Shown piece after piece: positions 1 to 7,060 of a stretch of 16,217 bases of DNA. Under the pieces are notes generated by a model that saw only the letters and a program-made list of their open reading frames with translations, searched no databases and had not been told where the DNA came from. The position numbers and the translations under genes were made by a program. The stretch's first letter is position 1. Each line of letters opens with the position of its first letter. The DNA lies in contig CAZEUR010000026.1 of assembly GCA_964515175.1 (NCBI GenBank), positions 1-16,217 on the forward strand, given 5' to 3'. This stretch comes from CAIWGV01 sp964515175 (GTDB lineage: Bacteria; Pseudomonadota; Alphaproteobacteria; UBA7879; UBA5542).

Positions 1-74
1 CTGTAAATTTAAAAAACCTTCCCTCAAACTCGATCTAATCCCGAACTGACGTTAGCTATTATGAGAAGAATTTC

Positions 75-3000
75 TTACGAACATCCAGTTGTTCCGCCAC
101 AAGTGTTGCACTTTAAACAGGTGCCATTTCGAACCAGCGTAAAGTTTCCACATTCTTTGCAGGCGTCACCCTCAAAGCCTTTCATACGAGCTTCCCGTAC
201 TTTTGCTGTTGAAGAGTGACTGCTTGACGATTCTTCCCCATAAGAGGTTGCTCCAACTTTAAGAGCAACAGCTGCCGTTTGCATTCCTGAGGCCTCCATA
301 AAAGATTCCGCTACCACTTCTTCTCGATTGGAGGTCTTATGAAGAACGTAAACATTTTTGCGAATGTACCCATTACTGGTGACTTTATTCATCTGAGTCG
401 CTTTTTCCATATCTTTTTCGGGATTTCCCAGTGTGTCGGGCAAAAGATCTGCCACATCTACGTGAGCCAGATCCGTGCGTCCTAGGTAAGAAATAGCTAA
501 TTCTCGAAAAACATAATCCGTGATGGATGTTGTCATTTTAATGGCATCATTTCCTGTCACCATGCCCGCAGGCTCAAATCGTGTGAAAGTAAAGGCCTCC
601 ACATATTCCTCTAAGGGCACACCATACTGGAGCCCCATGGAGATGGCGATGGCAAAGTTATTCATTAAGCTTCGGAATGCGGCACCTTCCTTATGCATGT
701 CGATGAAAATTTCTCCCAATTTCCCATCTTCATACTCTCCGGTGCGCAAATAAACCTTATGACCTCCAATTTTCGCTTTTTGAGTATATCCTTTCCGACG
801 TTGGGGGAGGGCGCGTCTTTCAGCAGACTGAATAATACGCTCCACAATACGTTCCACAACTTTTGTTGTTTGAATGGTTTGAGGGGCCTTCACAATTTCC
901 TCCACCACATCCATGATGTCCTCTGACTCATCTGCAAAACTTACAGTATTAAGAGCTTGCGATAGCTTAGACCCATCTCTATAAAGGGCAGTTGCTTTCA
1001 AACCCAATTCCCAAGAGAGTAGGTAAGCTTTCTTACACTCTTCAATGGTGGCATCATTTTGCATATTGATGGTTTTTGAAATGGCACCTGACAAGAATGG
1101 TTGGGCTGCTGCCATCATGCGGATATGGCTTTCAATGGAAAGGTATCTTTTTCCAATGCGTCCACACCGATTGGCACAATCAAAAATAGCCAGATGTTCT
1201 TCTTTCAAAAGTGGAGCGCCTTCCACAGTCATAGTTCCGCAGCAGTAAATATTGGCTTGCTCAATGTCTGCTTTTGAGAATCCTAGAGCTGAGAGCATAT
1301 CAAAAGAAGGGCTCTCCAGTTGTTCTGAGGAAAACTTTAGAGTTTCTGTGCAGAATTTTTCGCCCAAGCTCCACTTGTTGAAGGCAAACTTAATATCAAA
1401 GGCACTCTTTAAGGAAGATTCTAAAATCTTGAATTGGTCTGGGCCAAACCCTTTTTTCGCAAGATCTTTGAAATTGATCTTTGGAGATTTTTCAAGTGTT
1501 CCATGCCCAACCACATATTGGATGATTTTTTCAATCTCGTTGGGTGTATATCCTAAAGTCTTTAAAGCTAAAGGCACCATCTGGTTAATGATCTTAAAGT
1601 ATCCCCCACCGGCGAGTTTCTTGAATTTTACCAAAGCAAAGTCTGGCTCAATTCCCGTGGTATCACAATCCATCACAAGGCCTATGGTTCCTGTGGGGGC
1701 AATGACTGTAGTTTGGGCATTGCGATATCCGTATTTCTCGCCCTCAGCCAAAGCGGAGTCCCAAGAATTTTGAGCGGCTTTCACGAGTTTTGGGAAAGGA
1801 CAGTTTTTCATATCAAGAGGAACGGGTTGCATCTCAAGGTCTTCATACCCTTCCGCTTCTCCATAGCAGGCACGACGGTGATTGCGCATGACACGAAGCA
1901 TGGCATGTTTATTATCCGCATATCCTTCAAAAGCCCCTAGTTCACGAGCCATTTCAGCGGATGTTGTGTAGGCAACACCCGTAAGGGCGGCGGTTAGTGC
2001 TCCGGCAAGAGCGCGGCCTTCTGCGCTATCGTAAGGAATGCCAAGAGCCATCAGAAGGCCTCCGATGTTAGCATAGCCAAGACCCAAAGTTCGGTATTTG
2101 AAAGTTCCTTCCGCAATTTCTTTTGACGGTAACTGAGACATTTCCACGGCAAGTTCGAGAGTTAAGGTCCAGAGACGTAAGGCATGAAGATATCCCTCCA
2201 CATCAAACCCTGGCTCTAGACCTACATCTTGAGGTTCTTGGTAAAATTTCATCAAATTGAGAGAGGCAAGGTTACACGCTGTGTCATCCAAAAACATATA
2301 TTCCGAACAAGGGTTGGATGAGTTAATTCGCCCATGATTGGGACATGTATGCCATTCGTTAACTGTAGTATCAAATTGAATCCCAGGGTCAGCACAAGAC
2401 CATGCCGCATACGCAATTTTATTCCACAAGTCACCAGCTTTGATTGTGGAGTTTACTTTTCCATCTGTACGACGGATCAAATCCCAATCTTCATTCTTGA
2501 GCGCTTTACGGATGAAATCATTGGTCACGCGAACGGAATTGTTAGAGTTCTGTCCAGAAACCGTAGCGTAAGCCTCTGAATTCCAATCTGTGTCATAATC
2601 CTTGAAATCAAGAGTTGTTTCTCCTTGGGAAGCTAGTTGGAGGACTCGTTGGATATAACTGTCAGCCACCAACATCGTCCGCGCGTCCTTAATGGCCGCT
2701 TTTAGAGCTGGATTTTTATGAAGGTCTATTTCTGCCTTTTCTGGGTTCAGAGCATAGCAGGCCTTCATAATATTACTTAAATATTTTTTAGAAAGTTTAG
2801 ATCCTGTGACCATGGCAGCCACTTTTTGCTCTTCTACTACCTTCCATTCAATGTATTCTTCAATATCTGGATGATCCACATTGACCACTACCATTTTGGC
2901 GGCACGTCTTGTTGTTCCTCCTGACTTAATGGCACCGGCAGCTCTATCTCCAATGCGGAGAAAACTCATAAGGCCTGAAGACTTGCCACCACCAGAAAGG

Positions 3001-3731
3001 GATTCTTTGTTGCCCCGCAGATTCGAAAAGTTAGTTCCTGTTCCAGAGCCGTATTTAAAAAGGCGCGCTTCTCGGACCCAAAGGTCCATGATGCCCCCTT
3101 CATTGACCAAATCATCTTGAATGCTTTGAATGAAGCAAGCATGGGGTTGGGGCCGCTCATAAGAACTGGGGGATTTCACAGCCATCTTTGTCTTGGGATC
3201 TACATAATAATGTCCTTGAGCTGGACCATCAATACCATAAGCCCAATGAAGGCCCGTATTAAACCATTGGGGAGAGTTGGGGGCCCCAAACTGTTGGCAC
3301 AACATATAACGCATCTCGTCAAAATAAGCGCAGGCATCATCTTCGGAGGAAAAATAACCGCCCTTCCACCCCCAATAAGTCCAAGTTCCAGCTAGACGAT
3401 CAAACACTTGCGTGGCAGAAATTTCACTCGTATATCTTTGATCTTCTGGAAGTTCTTTGAGAGCATCTAGATCTGCAGTGGAGCGATAGAGCCAGCTGGG
3501 AACGCCTTTTTCAGGCACAGGTTTTAGGACGGCGGGCACGCCCGCTTTGCGGAAATATTTTTGAGCTAAAACATCGGAGGCTACTTGACTCCAATTTTCA
3601 GGAACTTCGACGTCCTTTAGTTGAAAAACAACAGTTCCATCGGGATTACGAATTTCGCAAGTTGTCTTCTTAAATTTTATAGAAGAGTAGGGCGCTCTTT
3701 TCTTCTGGGCAAACCTGCGGTTTATTCGCAT
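75..3731 (-). CDS. nrdJ: Adenosylcobalamin-dependent (class II) ribonucleoside-diphosphate reductase
   Basis: This cytosolic enzyme reduces ribonucleotides to deoxyribonucleotides for DNA synthesis, using a cobalamin-generated thiyl radical and no oxygen. The 1218 residues match the long alphaproteobacterial NrdJ type. Visible hallmarks are the NPCSE motif at residues 473-477 (C475 is the expected thiyl-radical cysteine, E477 the partner acid), C199 and C486 as the likely substrate-reducing pair, and the phosphate-binding PTGTIG at 678-683. A TSCPD-like domain lies at about 1035-1105, and a cysteine-rich tail (C1191, C1194, C1205, C1208, C1211, C1217) probably handles redox shuttling or metal binding. 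The ATG at 3731 is preceded by GGAG with 7-nt spacing, which supports this start. The gene is transcribed alone, divergently from the complex I gene, and two NrdR-like boxes lie in its leader. Identity is very secure; the cysteine roles are by family analogy. Confidence 0.97.
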   Translation of the reverse strand: MRINRRFAQKKRAPYSSIKFKKTTCEIRNPDGTVVFQLKDVEVPENWSQVASDVLAQKYFRKAGVPAVLKPVPEKGVPSWLYRSTADLDALKELPEDQRYTSEISATQVFDRLAGTWTYWGWKGGYFSSEDDACAYFDEMRYMLCQQFGAPNSPQWFNTGLHWAYGIDGPAQGHYYVDPKTKMAVKSPSSYERPQPHACFIQSIQDDLVNEGGIMDLWVREARLFKYGSGTGTNFSNLRGNKESLSGGGKSSGLMSFLRIGDRAAGAIKSGGTTRRAAKMVVVNVDHPDIEEYIEWKVVEEQKVAAMVTGSKLSKKYLSNIMKACYALNPEKAEIDLHKNPALKAAIKDARTMLVADSYIQRVLQLASQGETTLDFKDYDTDWNSEAYATVSGQNSNNSVRVTNDFIRKALKNEDWDLIRRTDGKVNSTIKAGDLWNKIAYAAWSCADPGIQFDTTVNEWHTCPNHGRINSSNPCSEYMFLDDTACNLASLNLMKFYQEPQDVGLEPGFDVEGYLHALRLWTLTLELAVEMSQLPSKEIAEGTFKYRTLGLGYANIGGLLMALGIPYDSAEGRALAGALTAALTGVAYTTSAEMARELGAFEGYADNKHAMLRVMRNHRRACYGEAEGYEDLEMQPVPLDMKNCPFPKLVKAAQNSWDSALAEGEKYGYRNAQTTVIAPTGTIGLVMDCDTTGIEPDFALVKFKKLAGGGYFKIINQMVPLALKTLGYTPNEIEKIIQYVVGHGTLEKSPKINFKDLAKKGFGPDQFKILESSLKSAFDIKFAFNKWSLGEKFCTETLKFSSEQLESPSFDMLSALGFSKADIEQANIYCCGTMTVEGAPLLKEEHLAIFDCANRCGRIGKRYLSIESHIRMMAAAQPFLSGAISKTINMQNDATIEECKKAYLLSWELGLKATALYRDGSKLSQALNTVSFADESEDIMDVVEEIVKAPQTIQTTKVVERIVERIIQSAERRALPQRRKGYTQKAKIGGHKVYLRTGEYEDGKLGEIFIDMHKEGAAFRSLMNNFAIAISMGLQYGVPLEEYVEAFTFTRFEPAGMVTGNDAIKMTTSITDYVFRELAISYLGRTDLAHVDVADLLPDTLGNPEKDMEKATQMNKVTSNGYIRKNVYVLHKTSNREEVVAESFMEASGMQTAAVALKVGATSYGEESSSSHSSTAKVREARMKGFEGDACKECGNFTLVRNGTCLKCNTCGGTTGCS

Positions 3732-3757
3732 TATAAATCTCCAATTTAATTAATTTT

Positions 3758-3804
3758 CCACAATATGTAGATATGAACGAGAAGCTTTCGTCTATATCTT
3801 GATC
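3758..3804 (-). promoter_or_regulatory. Tandem NrdR-box-like operators upstream of nrdJ
   Basis: Two 16-bp sites, 3758-3773 and 3789-3804, match the core of the published NrdR box (acaCwAtATaTwgtgt). The cores read CAATATGTAG (3761-3770) and CTATATCTTG (3792-3801), each matching 9 of 10 core positions. The outer three bases on each side match poorly. The spacing from core to core is 31 bp, three helical turns, as is typical of cooperative NrdR pairs. A possible minus-strand promoter (TTGCGA at 3831-3836, TATTCT at 3807-3812, 18-bp spacer) would put transcription start at the upstream box. NrdR represses ribonucleotide reductase genes when dATP/ATP is high, so the location fits the function. 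Confidence 0.65.
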
Positions 3805-3904
3805 TCAGAATACCCCGTTAACCTGGTTTGTCGCAAGAGATAATTTTATCGTTTTTGTAAATTTTTTTCTTGATCTTTAATCTTAAATATGTCCAGAGTA
3901 CTTC

Positions 3905-4261
3905 ATGCATGGATATGAGCAAAAATTAACAACAGCGATTAAGTATTATTTGGGTTTTTGTCGGAAGGCAGGCCAAGATCCTTATGGAAATCAGTACTAT
4001 GAGGATCGCTATTTTCTTTTTAAAGGTCGGAAAAAATCTCGCCGATGGGTTGTATACAAGGGTTTAGCAGAAGGGTCTAAAGTGCCTGCAGAATGGCACG
4101 GATGGCTTCATAAAACCGTAACTCTAGCACCCTCTTATGAGGAGTGGATGAAGAAACCCTGGAAACGTACACATCTGCCAAATCTGTCTGGGACGGAAGA
4201 ACAAAGAAAATTTTTTCAAAAAGAGGAAAAAACTGCCCATAAGGCTTGGCGCCCCCACTAG
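3905..4261 (+). CDS. NDUFA12-family NADH:ubiquinone oxidoreductase accessory subunit (17.2 kDa type)
   Basis: This small soluble protein belongs to the NDUFA12/B17.2 family, an accessory subunit of respiratory complex I shared by alphaproteobacteria and mitochondria. Its 118 residues show the family signatures: DPYGNQYYE at about 25-33, RRWVVYKG at 46-53, PAEWHGWLH at 61-69 and KPWKRTHLPNLSGT at 84-97. It has no membrane segment, so it should sit on the cytoplasmic arm of the complex at the inner membrane. The ATG at 3905 has only a weak AGAG at 3895-3898 as ribosome binding site; no better in-frame start is near. The gene is 33 bp upstream of mlaD, a neighbour pair common in alphaproteobacteria, and the two are probably co-transcribed. 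The main complex I genes are not in this window. Confidence 0.92.
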   Translation: MHGYEQKLTTAIKYYLGFCRKAGQDPYGNQYYEDRYFLFKGRKKSRRWVVYKGLAEGSKVPAEWHGWLHKTVTLAPSYEEWMKKPWKRTHLPNLSGTEEQRKFFQKEEKTAHKAWRPH

Positions 4262-4294
4262 ATCCGTGTACTATTAGAGAGTTAGGAGCAGAAA

Positions 4295-4774
4295 ATGCGT
4301 GGAAATTTTGTTGAATTTATAACGGGGATGATAGTTGTTCTCATTTCTGTTTTTTTATTGGGTTATGGATATTTGGGAACTCGGGGTGACCGAGCGCAAG
4401 GATATGAGCTTCTTGTAAAGTTTGATCGGGCCGATGGGTTGGTTGAAGGAAGTGACGTAAAAGTGGGAGGTATTCGAGTGGGGACGGTCTCAAAACTTGT
4501 TTTGGATCCCCAATCTTATGAAGCACTTGTTCATATGAAGATAGATCCGCAAGTTCATTTGCCGACCGATAGCTCTGCCTCCATTGTGAGCGAAAATCTT
4601 TTAGGGGGGAAATACTTAGCCCTCGTGCCCGGTGGGGATGAAACCATGTTAAAACCTGGAGATACACTCCAATTTTCTCAATCTTCCATGATTCTGGAGT
4701 CCTTGATCGGGAAACTGATCTTTGATAATAAGGATAAGAATAAGGACGATAAGAAAGAATCCCACGCGAACTAA
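4295..4774 (+). CDS. mlaD: Outer membrane lipid asymmetry protein MlaD (MCE domain)
   Basis: MlaD is the inner-membrane-anchored, periplasmic MCE subunit of the Mla ABC system, which moves phospholipids between the membranes and keeps the outer leaflet free of them. The 159-residue protein has one N-terminal membrane segment (about 8-27) and an MCE domain (about 37-115) with the typical VEGSDVKVGGIRVGTV stretch. A short helix (SSMILESLIGKLIF, about 130-143) matches the pore-forming C-terminal helix of MlaD, and a lysine/aspartate-rich tail follows. GGAG at 4285-4288, 6 nt before the ATG, supports the start. The ATPase and permease genes (mlaF, mlaE) are not adjacent, as is common in alphaproteobacteria. 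It ends only 11 bp from the stop codon of hldD on the other strand. Confidence 0.94.
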   Translation: MRGNFVEFITGMIVVLISVFLLGYGYLGTRGDRAQGYELLVKFDRADGLVEGSDVKVGGIRVGTVSKLVLDPQSYEALVHMKIDPQVHLPTDSSASIVSENLLGGKYLALVPGGDETMLKPGDTLQFSQSSMILESLIGKLIFDNKDKNKDDKKESHAN

Positions 4775-4785
4775 AGGCGCTCTAT

Positions 4786-5793
4786 CTATAGATAAATATC
4801 GTCCTTCGTCAGGAAATCTTTCACATACGCCCCAACCCCCTCTTCAAGAGATGTAAAAGACTTCGTATATCCAGCCCGTTTGAGTTTATCCATCTTGGCT
4901 TCTGTAAAGTCTTGGTAGGCCACCTGGAGCGTCTCTGGCATGGGGATATACTGAATGTGGCTTTCGTCCTTGAAATCAAGAGTTTTCCCTTTAACAGCCT
5001 TATAAGTTGCCGCGGCCAAATCATTAAAGCTGCGCGCCTTTCCGGTACCCACATTAAAGAGGCCATTAACGTCTGGATGATCCAGCATCCACAACATCAC
5101 ATCAACACAGTCTTGCACATAAATAAAGTCTCGTAGTTGCTCTCCATCTTTGACTTCTTTGCGATGGGATTTGAAGAGACGAATGGGGCCGCCCCGTTTT
5201 AATGTCTCGAAAATCTGGACGGCCACGCTGCGTTGACCCCCTTTATGGTATTCGTTAGGGCCATACACATTAAAAAACTTAAGTCCCACACATTGAATTG
5301 GAGCCTCAGCGTTTTTATCTTTGGTGCGGGCCACCCATCGGTCAAACAAATGTTTGCTCCAAGCATAGGCATTCAAAGGCCTTAATTTTGCCAAAAAGTC
5401 AGGTGTTTCTTCATCCAGAAACCCTTGATCACCAGCGCCATAGGTGGCCGCAGAGGAGGCATAGATGAACCTTTTTTTATTAATGGCGCACCACAGCCAC
5501 AAGGACAGGGAGAACCGAAAGTTGTTGGACATAATGGCATCCAAATCCGTCTCCGTAGTGGTGGAAATGGCGCCCATGTGAAAGATGGTGTCAACGCGAG
5601 AGGCGTTCTGATTTAAAAACTGGAAAAGTTCGGGAGGGGTAATAAAAGAATGCAACTCCCGTTTGCTCAAGTTCTTCCATTTGGTATCAGTGCCGAGGAC
5701 ATCACACACAACCGTGTCATAATGCCCTCGATCTTCCAGCCCTTTTACAAGAGCGGATCCAATAAACCCCGCACCACCTGTGACAATATGCAT
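4786..5793 (-). CDS. hldD: ADP-L-glycero-D-manno-heptose 6-epimerase
   Basis: HldD converts ADP-D-glycero-D-manno-heptose to the L-glycero form, the last step in making the heptose donor for the LPS inner core. It is a cytosolic NADP-dependent short-chain dehydrogenase/reductase-type epimerase. With the start chosen here (335 residues), the cofactor loop GGAGFIG is at 6-12, SSAATYG at 113-119, and the catalytic Y143-x3-K147 lies in YAWSK. FFNVYGPNEYHKGG and RDFIYVQDCVDV also match the family. The open frame extends to a TTG at 5817, but the ATG at 5793 has AAGGGA about 5 nt upstream, and a good promoter places transcription start at about 5815, leaving no leader for the TTG. Its presence implies a heptose-containing LPS core. 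The other heptose genes are not in view. Confidence 0.95.
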   Translation of the reverse strand: MHIVTGGAGFIGSALVKGLEDRGHYDTVVCDVLGTDTKWKNLSKRELHSFITPPELFQFLNQNASRVDTIFHMGAISTTTETDLDAIMSNNFRFSLSLWLWCAINKKRFIYASSAATYGAGDQGFLDEETPDFLAKLRPLNAYAWSKHLFDRWVARTKDKNAEAPIQCVGLKFFNVYGPNEYHKGGQRSVAVQIFETLKRGGPIRLFKSHRKEVKDGEQLRDFIYVQDCVDVMLWMLDHPDVNGLFNVGTGKARSFNDLAAATYKAVKGKTLDFKDESHIQYIPMPETLQVAYQDFTEAKMDKLKRAGYTKSFTSLEEGVGAYVKDFLTKDDIYL

Positions 5794-5821
5794 TTTTTCC
5801 CTTATCTTGAATACCAAGACT

Positions 5822-5850
5822 ACTATACGAATTTATAGACGGGGAGGCAA
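5822..5850 (-). promoter_or_regulatory. Sigma-70-type promoter for hldD
   Basis: On the minus strand, a -35 element TTGCCT (5845-5850) and a -10 element TATAGT (5822-5827) are separated by 17 bp. Predicted transcription start is about 5815, roughly 22 nt before the ATG at 5793. This favours the ATG over the upstream TTG as start codon. Confidence 0.6.
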
Positions 5851-5865
5851 CGGATAATCTTTTTC

Positions 5866-5894
5866 TTGACCAACCCAGAAGTCCATCCTAAAAA
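5866..5894 (+). promoter_or_regulatory. Sigma-70-type promoter for the exported kinase-like gene
   Basis: TTGACC (5866-5871) and TAAAAA (5889-5894) are separated by 17 bp. Transcription would start near 5901, about 20 nt before the ATG at 5922. It is back to back with the hldD promoter, so the two genes share a 128-bp divergent control region. Confidence 0.5.
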
Positions 5895-5921
5895 AATTTG
5901 ATCTTTGTGTAGGAGAAGTAA

Positions 5922-6992
5922 ATGGTTAAAATATTAAGAGTCTTATTTTGTTTTTGCACTATTTATGGTTTCAATGGTTTCACCTCTGTGCAGATGGGGG
6001 AAGAAATTGAGAAATCCATGCAAGCATTTAGGGCGTTGAGTTCAAGTTTAAAATTTGACGAAAACCAATTTCATGCTTGCTGGCAGAAAAATGCCCGTAC
6101 ATATAAAGGAGGGCCCGTGGAACTCGGTTTTTATAAAGATATAAAATATATAGGATCAGGAGGATCAGCTCATATTTTTCAAGCCACTTCTTCTCAGGAG
6201 AGAGGAAGACTCAAAGAAGGACAGATACTCGCATTGAGAGTGACACAAGGGAATGGAAGATCTGCTATTGCATTAGAGAATTGTCATAAGGCAGTGGGAC
6301 CACTACTGCTTTCAACACTTTTAAGCTACTCAGACATAGGGCCCATAACAGAGTTTTTTCCTGATTTTTTTGGGACATACTATGCAGAGAGGGTGCCAGC
6401 TGACAAATTGCCCCCTAAGCCTAAAGAGACGGTGTTCACAGTACAAGGATGGTTTGATTTTGTAGATAAGAGGTGCAATTTTATGATCCAAGAAATGACT
6501 TTTGTAGATACAACATACGAAGGACAGTTTTCCCGGCAGAACCCTATTTTTGATTCCGTGGTTTTTGAACATGCTTGGGGTGTCTATGCCGCAAAGACTT
6601 TATTAAGGTTAAATGTGGGTGACCTCAAATGGAGAAATTTGGGATTAAAGAAAGTGCCCTACAGTCGTGTGTATAGATTGGGAGAAGATATTTATAGATT
6701 TGATTCAGAGCTCATGCCTGTAAGATTAGATCTTGATGATTTAGGTGGAATTTATGGATCTGGGTATAGGTTCCACTTTACAGAAATCTCCGCAGAAGAC
6801 GTAGAAACTGAATCTTCGAAATCTTTTCTAAAACAAATGAAGGGAGAGAAAGACATTTTTACAGCCTTTTCTGAACATTTCTCTGACTATAAAATAACAC
6901 CTGAGGAAGCAGACGCTTTGGATCCTGAGACCACGCACCATTTTAGTATTCCCCAGAAGATAATTGATGAAGAGAGGGCGCGGCCAGCCTGA
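5922..6992 (+). CDS. Exported protein with degenerate protein-kinase-like motifs, function unknown
   Basis: I do not recognise this 356-residue protein as a named family. Residues 4-20 are hydrophobic after K3 and look like a signal peptide or signal anchor, so it probably leaves the cytoplasm. The mature part carries motifs in protein-kinase order: a glycine-rich loop YIGSGGSAHIF (76-86), an ALRV strand (104-107) where kinases have VAIK but with arginine for lysine, a hinge-like IQEMTFV (189-195), VGDLKWRNLGL (232-242) resembling the HRDLKxxN catalytic loop, and LDLDDLGG (269-276) resembling DFG. The gap between the last two is longer than usual. It could be a secreted kinase, a pseudokinase, or another ATP-grasping fold. 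AGGAG at 5911-5915, 6 nt before the ATG, supports the start. Arginine codons are 15 AGA/AGG of 19, unlike ugd (2 of 16), which suggests a different history. The gene is certain to be coding; the fold is an inference. Confidence 0.85.
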   Translation: MVKILRVLFCFCTIYGFNGFTSVQMGEEIEKSMQAFRALSSSLKFDENQFHACWQKNARTYKGGPVELGFYKDIKYIGSGGSAHIFQATSSQERGRLKEGQILALRVTQGNGRSAIALENCHKAVGPLLLSTLLSYSDIGPITEFFPDFFGTYYAERVPADKLPPKPKETVFTVQGWFDFVDKRCNFMIQEMTFVDTTYEGQFSRQNPIFDSVVFEHAWGVYAAKTLLRLNVGDLKWRNLGLKKVPYSRVYRLGEDIYRFDSELMPVRLDLDDLGGIYGSGYRFHFTEISAEDVETESSKSFLKQMKGEKDIFTAFSEHFSDYKITPEEADALDPETTHHFSIPQKIIDEERARPA

Positions 6993-7035
6993 ATGTCAGT
7001 TGACCTCTTTGCCTCTTTGTGACAATATGCGATCG

Positions 7036-7045
7036 TTGTTAACAA
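7036..7045. repeat. Short palindrome before the transporter gene
   Basis: TTGTTAACAA is a perfect palindrome 15 bp before the ATG at 7061. A related TTGTGACAA (7017-7025) lies about two helical turns upstream. They might be operator half-sites of one regulator, but AT-rich palindromes this short also occur by chance. Confidence 0.3.
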
Positions 7046-7060
7046 AAGAGAGGAAACACC

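Noticed and set aside
1..74. Terminator for nrdJ in the left edge
   Set aside because: On the minus strand there is a T-run near 12-17 but no convincing stem before it; nothing else is visible in these 74 bases.
1252..1773. Long plus-strand open frame of 173 codons opposite nrdJ
   Set aside because: It lies wholly within the secure nrdJ gene on the other strand and its translation shows no domain; it is a by-product of the opposite coding frame.
3839..3850. GATAA-TT-TTATC inverted repeat resembling part of an iron-regulator site
   Set aside because: Too short and AT-rich, and the downstream complex I gene gives no independent reason for iron control beyond general plausibility.
3732..3904. 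Cobalamin riboswitch in the nrdJ leader
   Set aside because: The 173-bp divergent gap is too small for a full riboswitch plus both promoters, and I see no recognisable B12-box sequence.
5794..5817. N-terminal extension of hldD from a TTG at 5817
   Set aside because: The family starts at MHIVTGGAGFIG, a ribosome binding site precedes the ATG at 5793, and the predicted transcription start falls at about the TTG.
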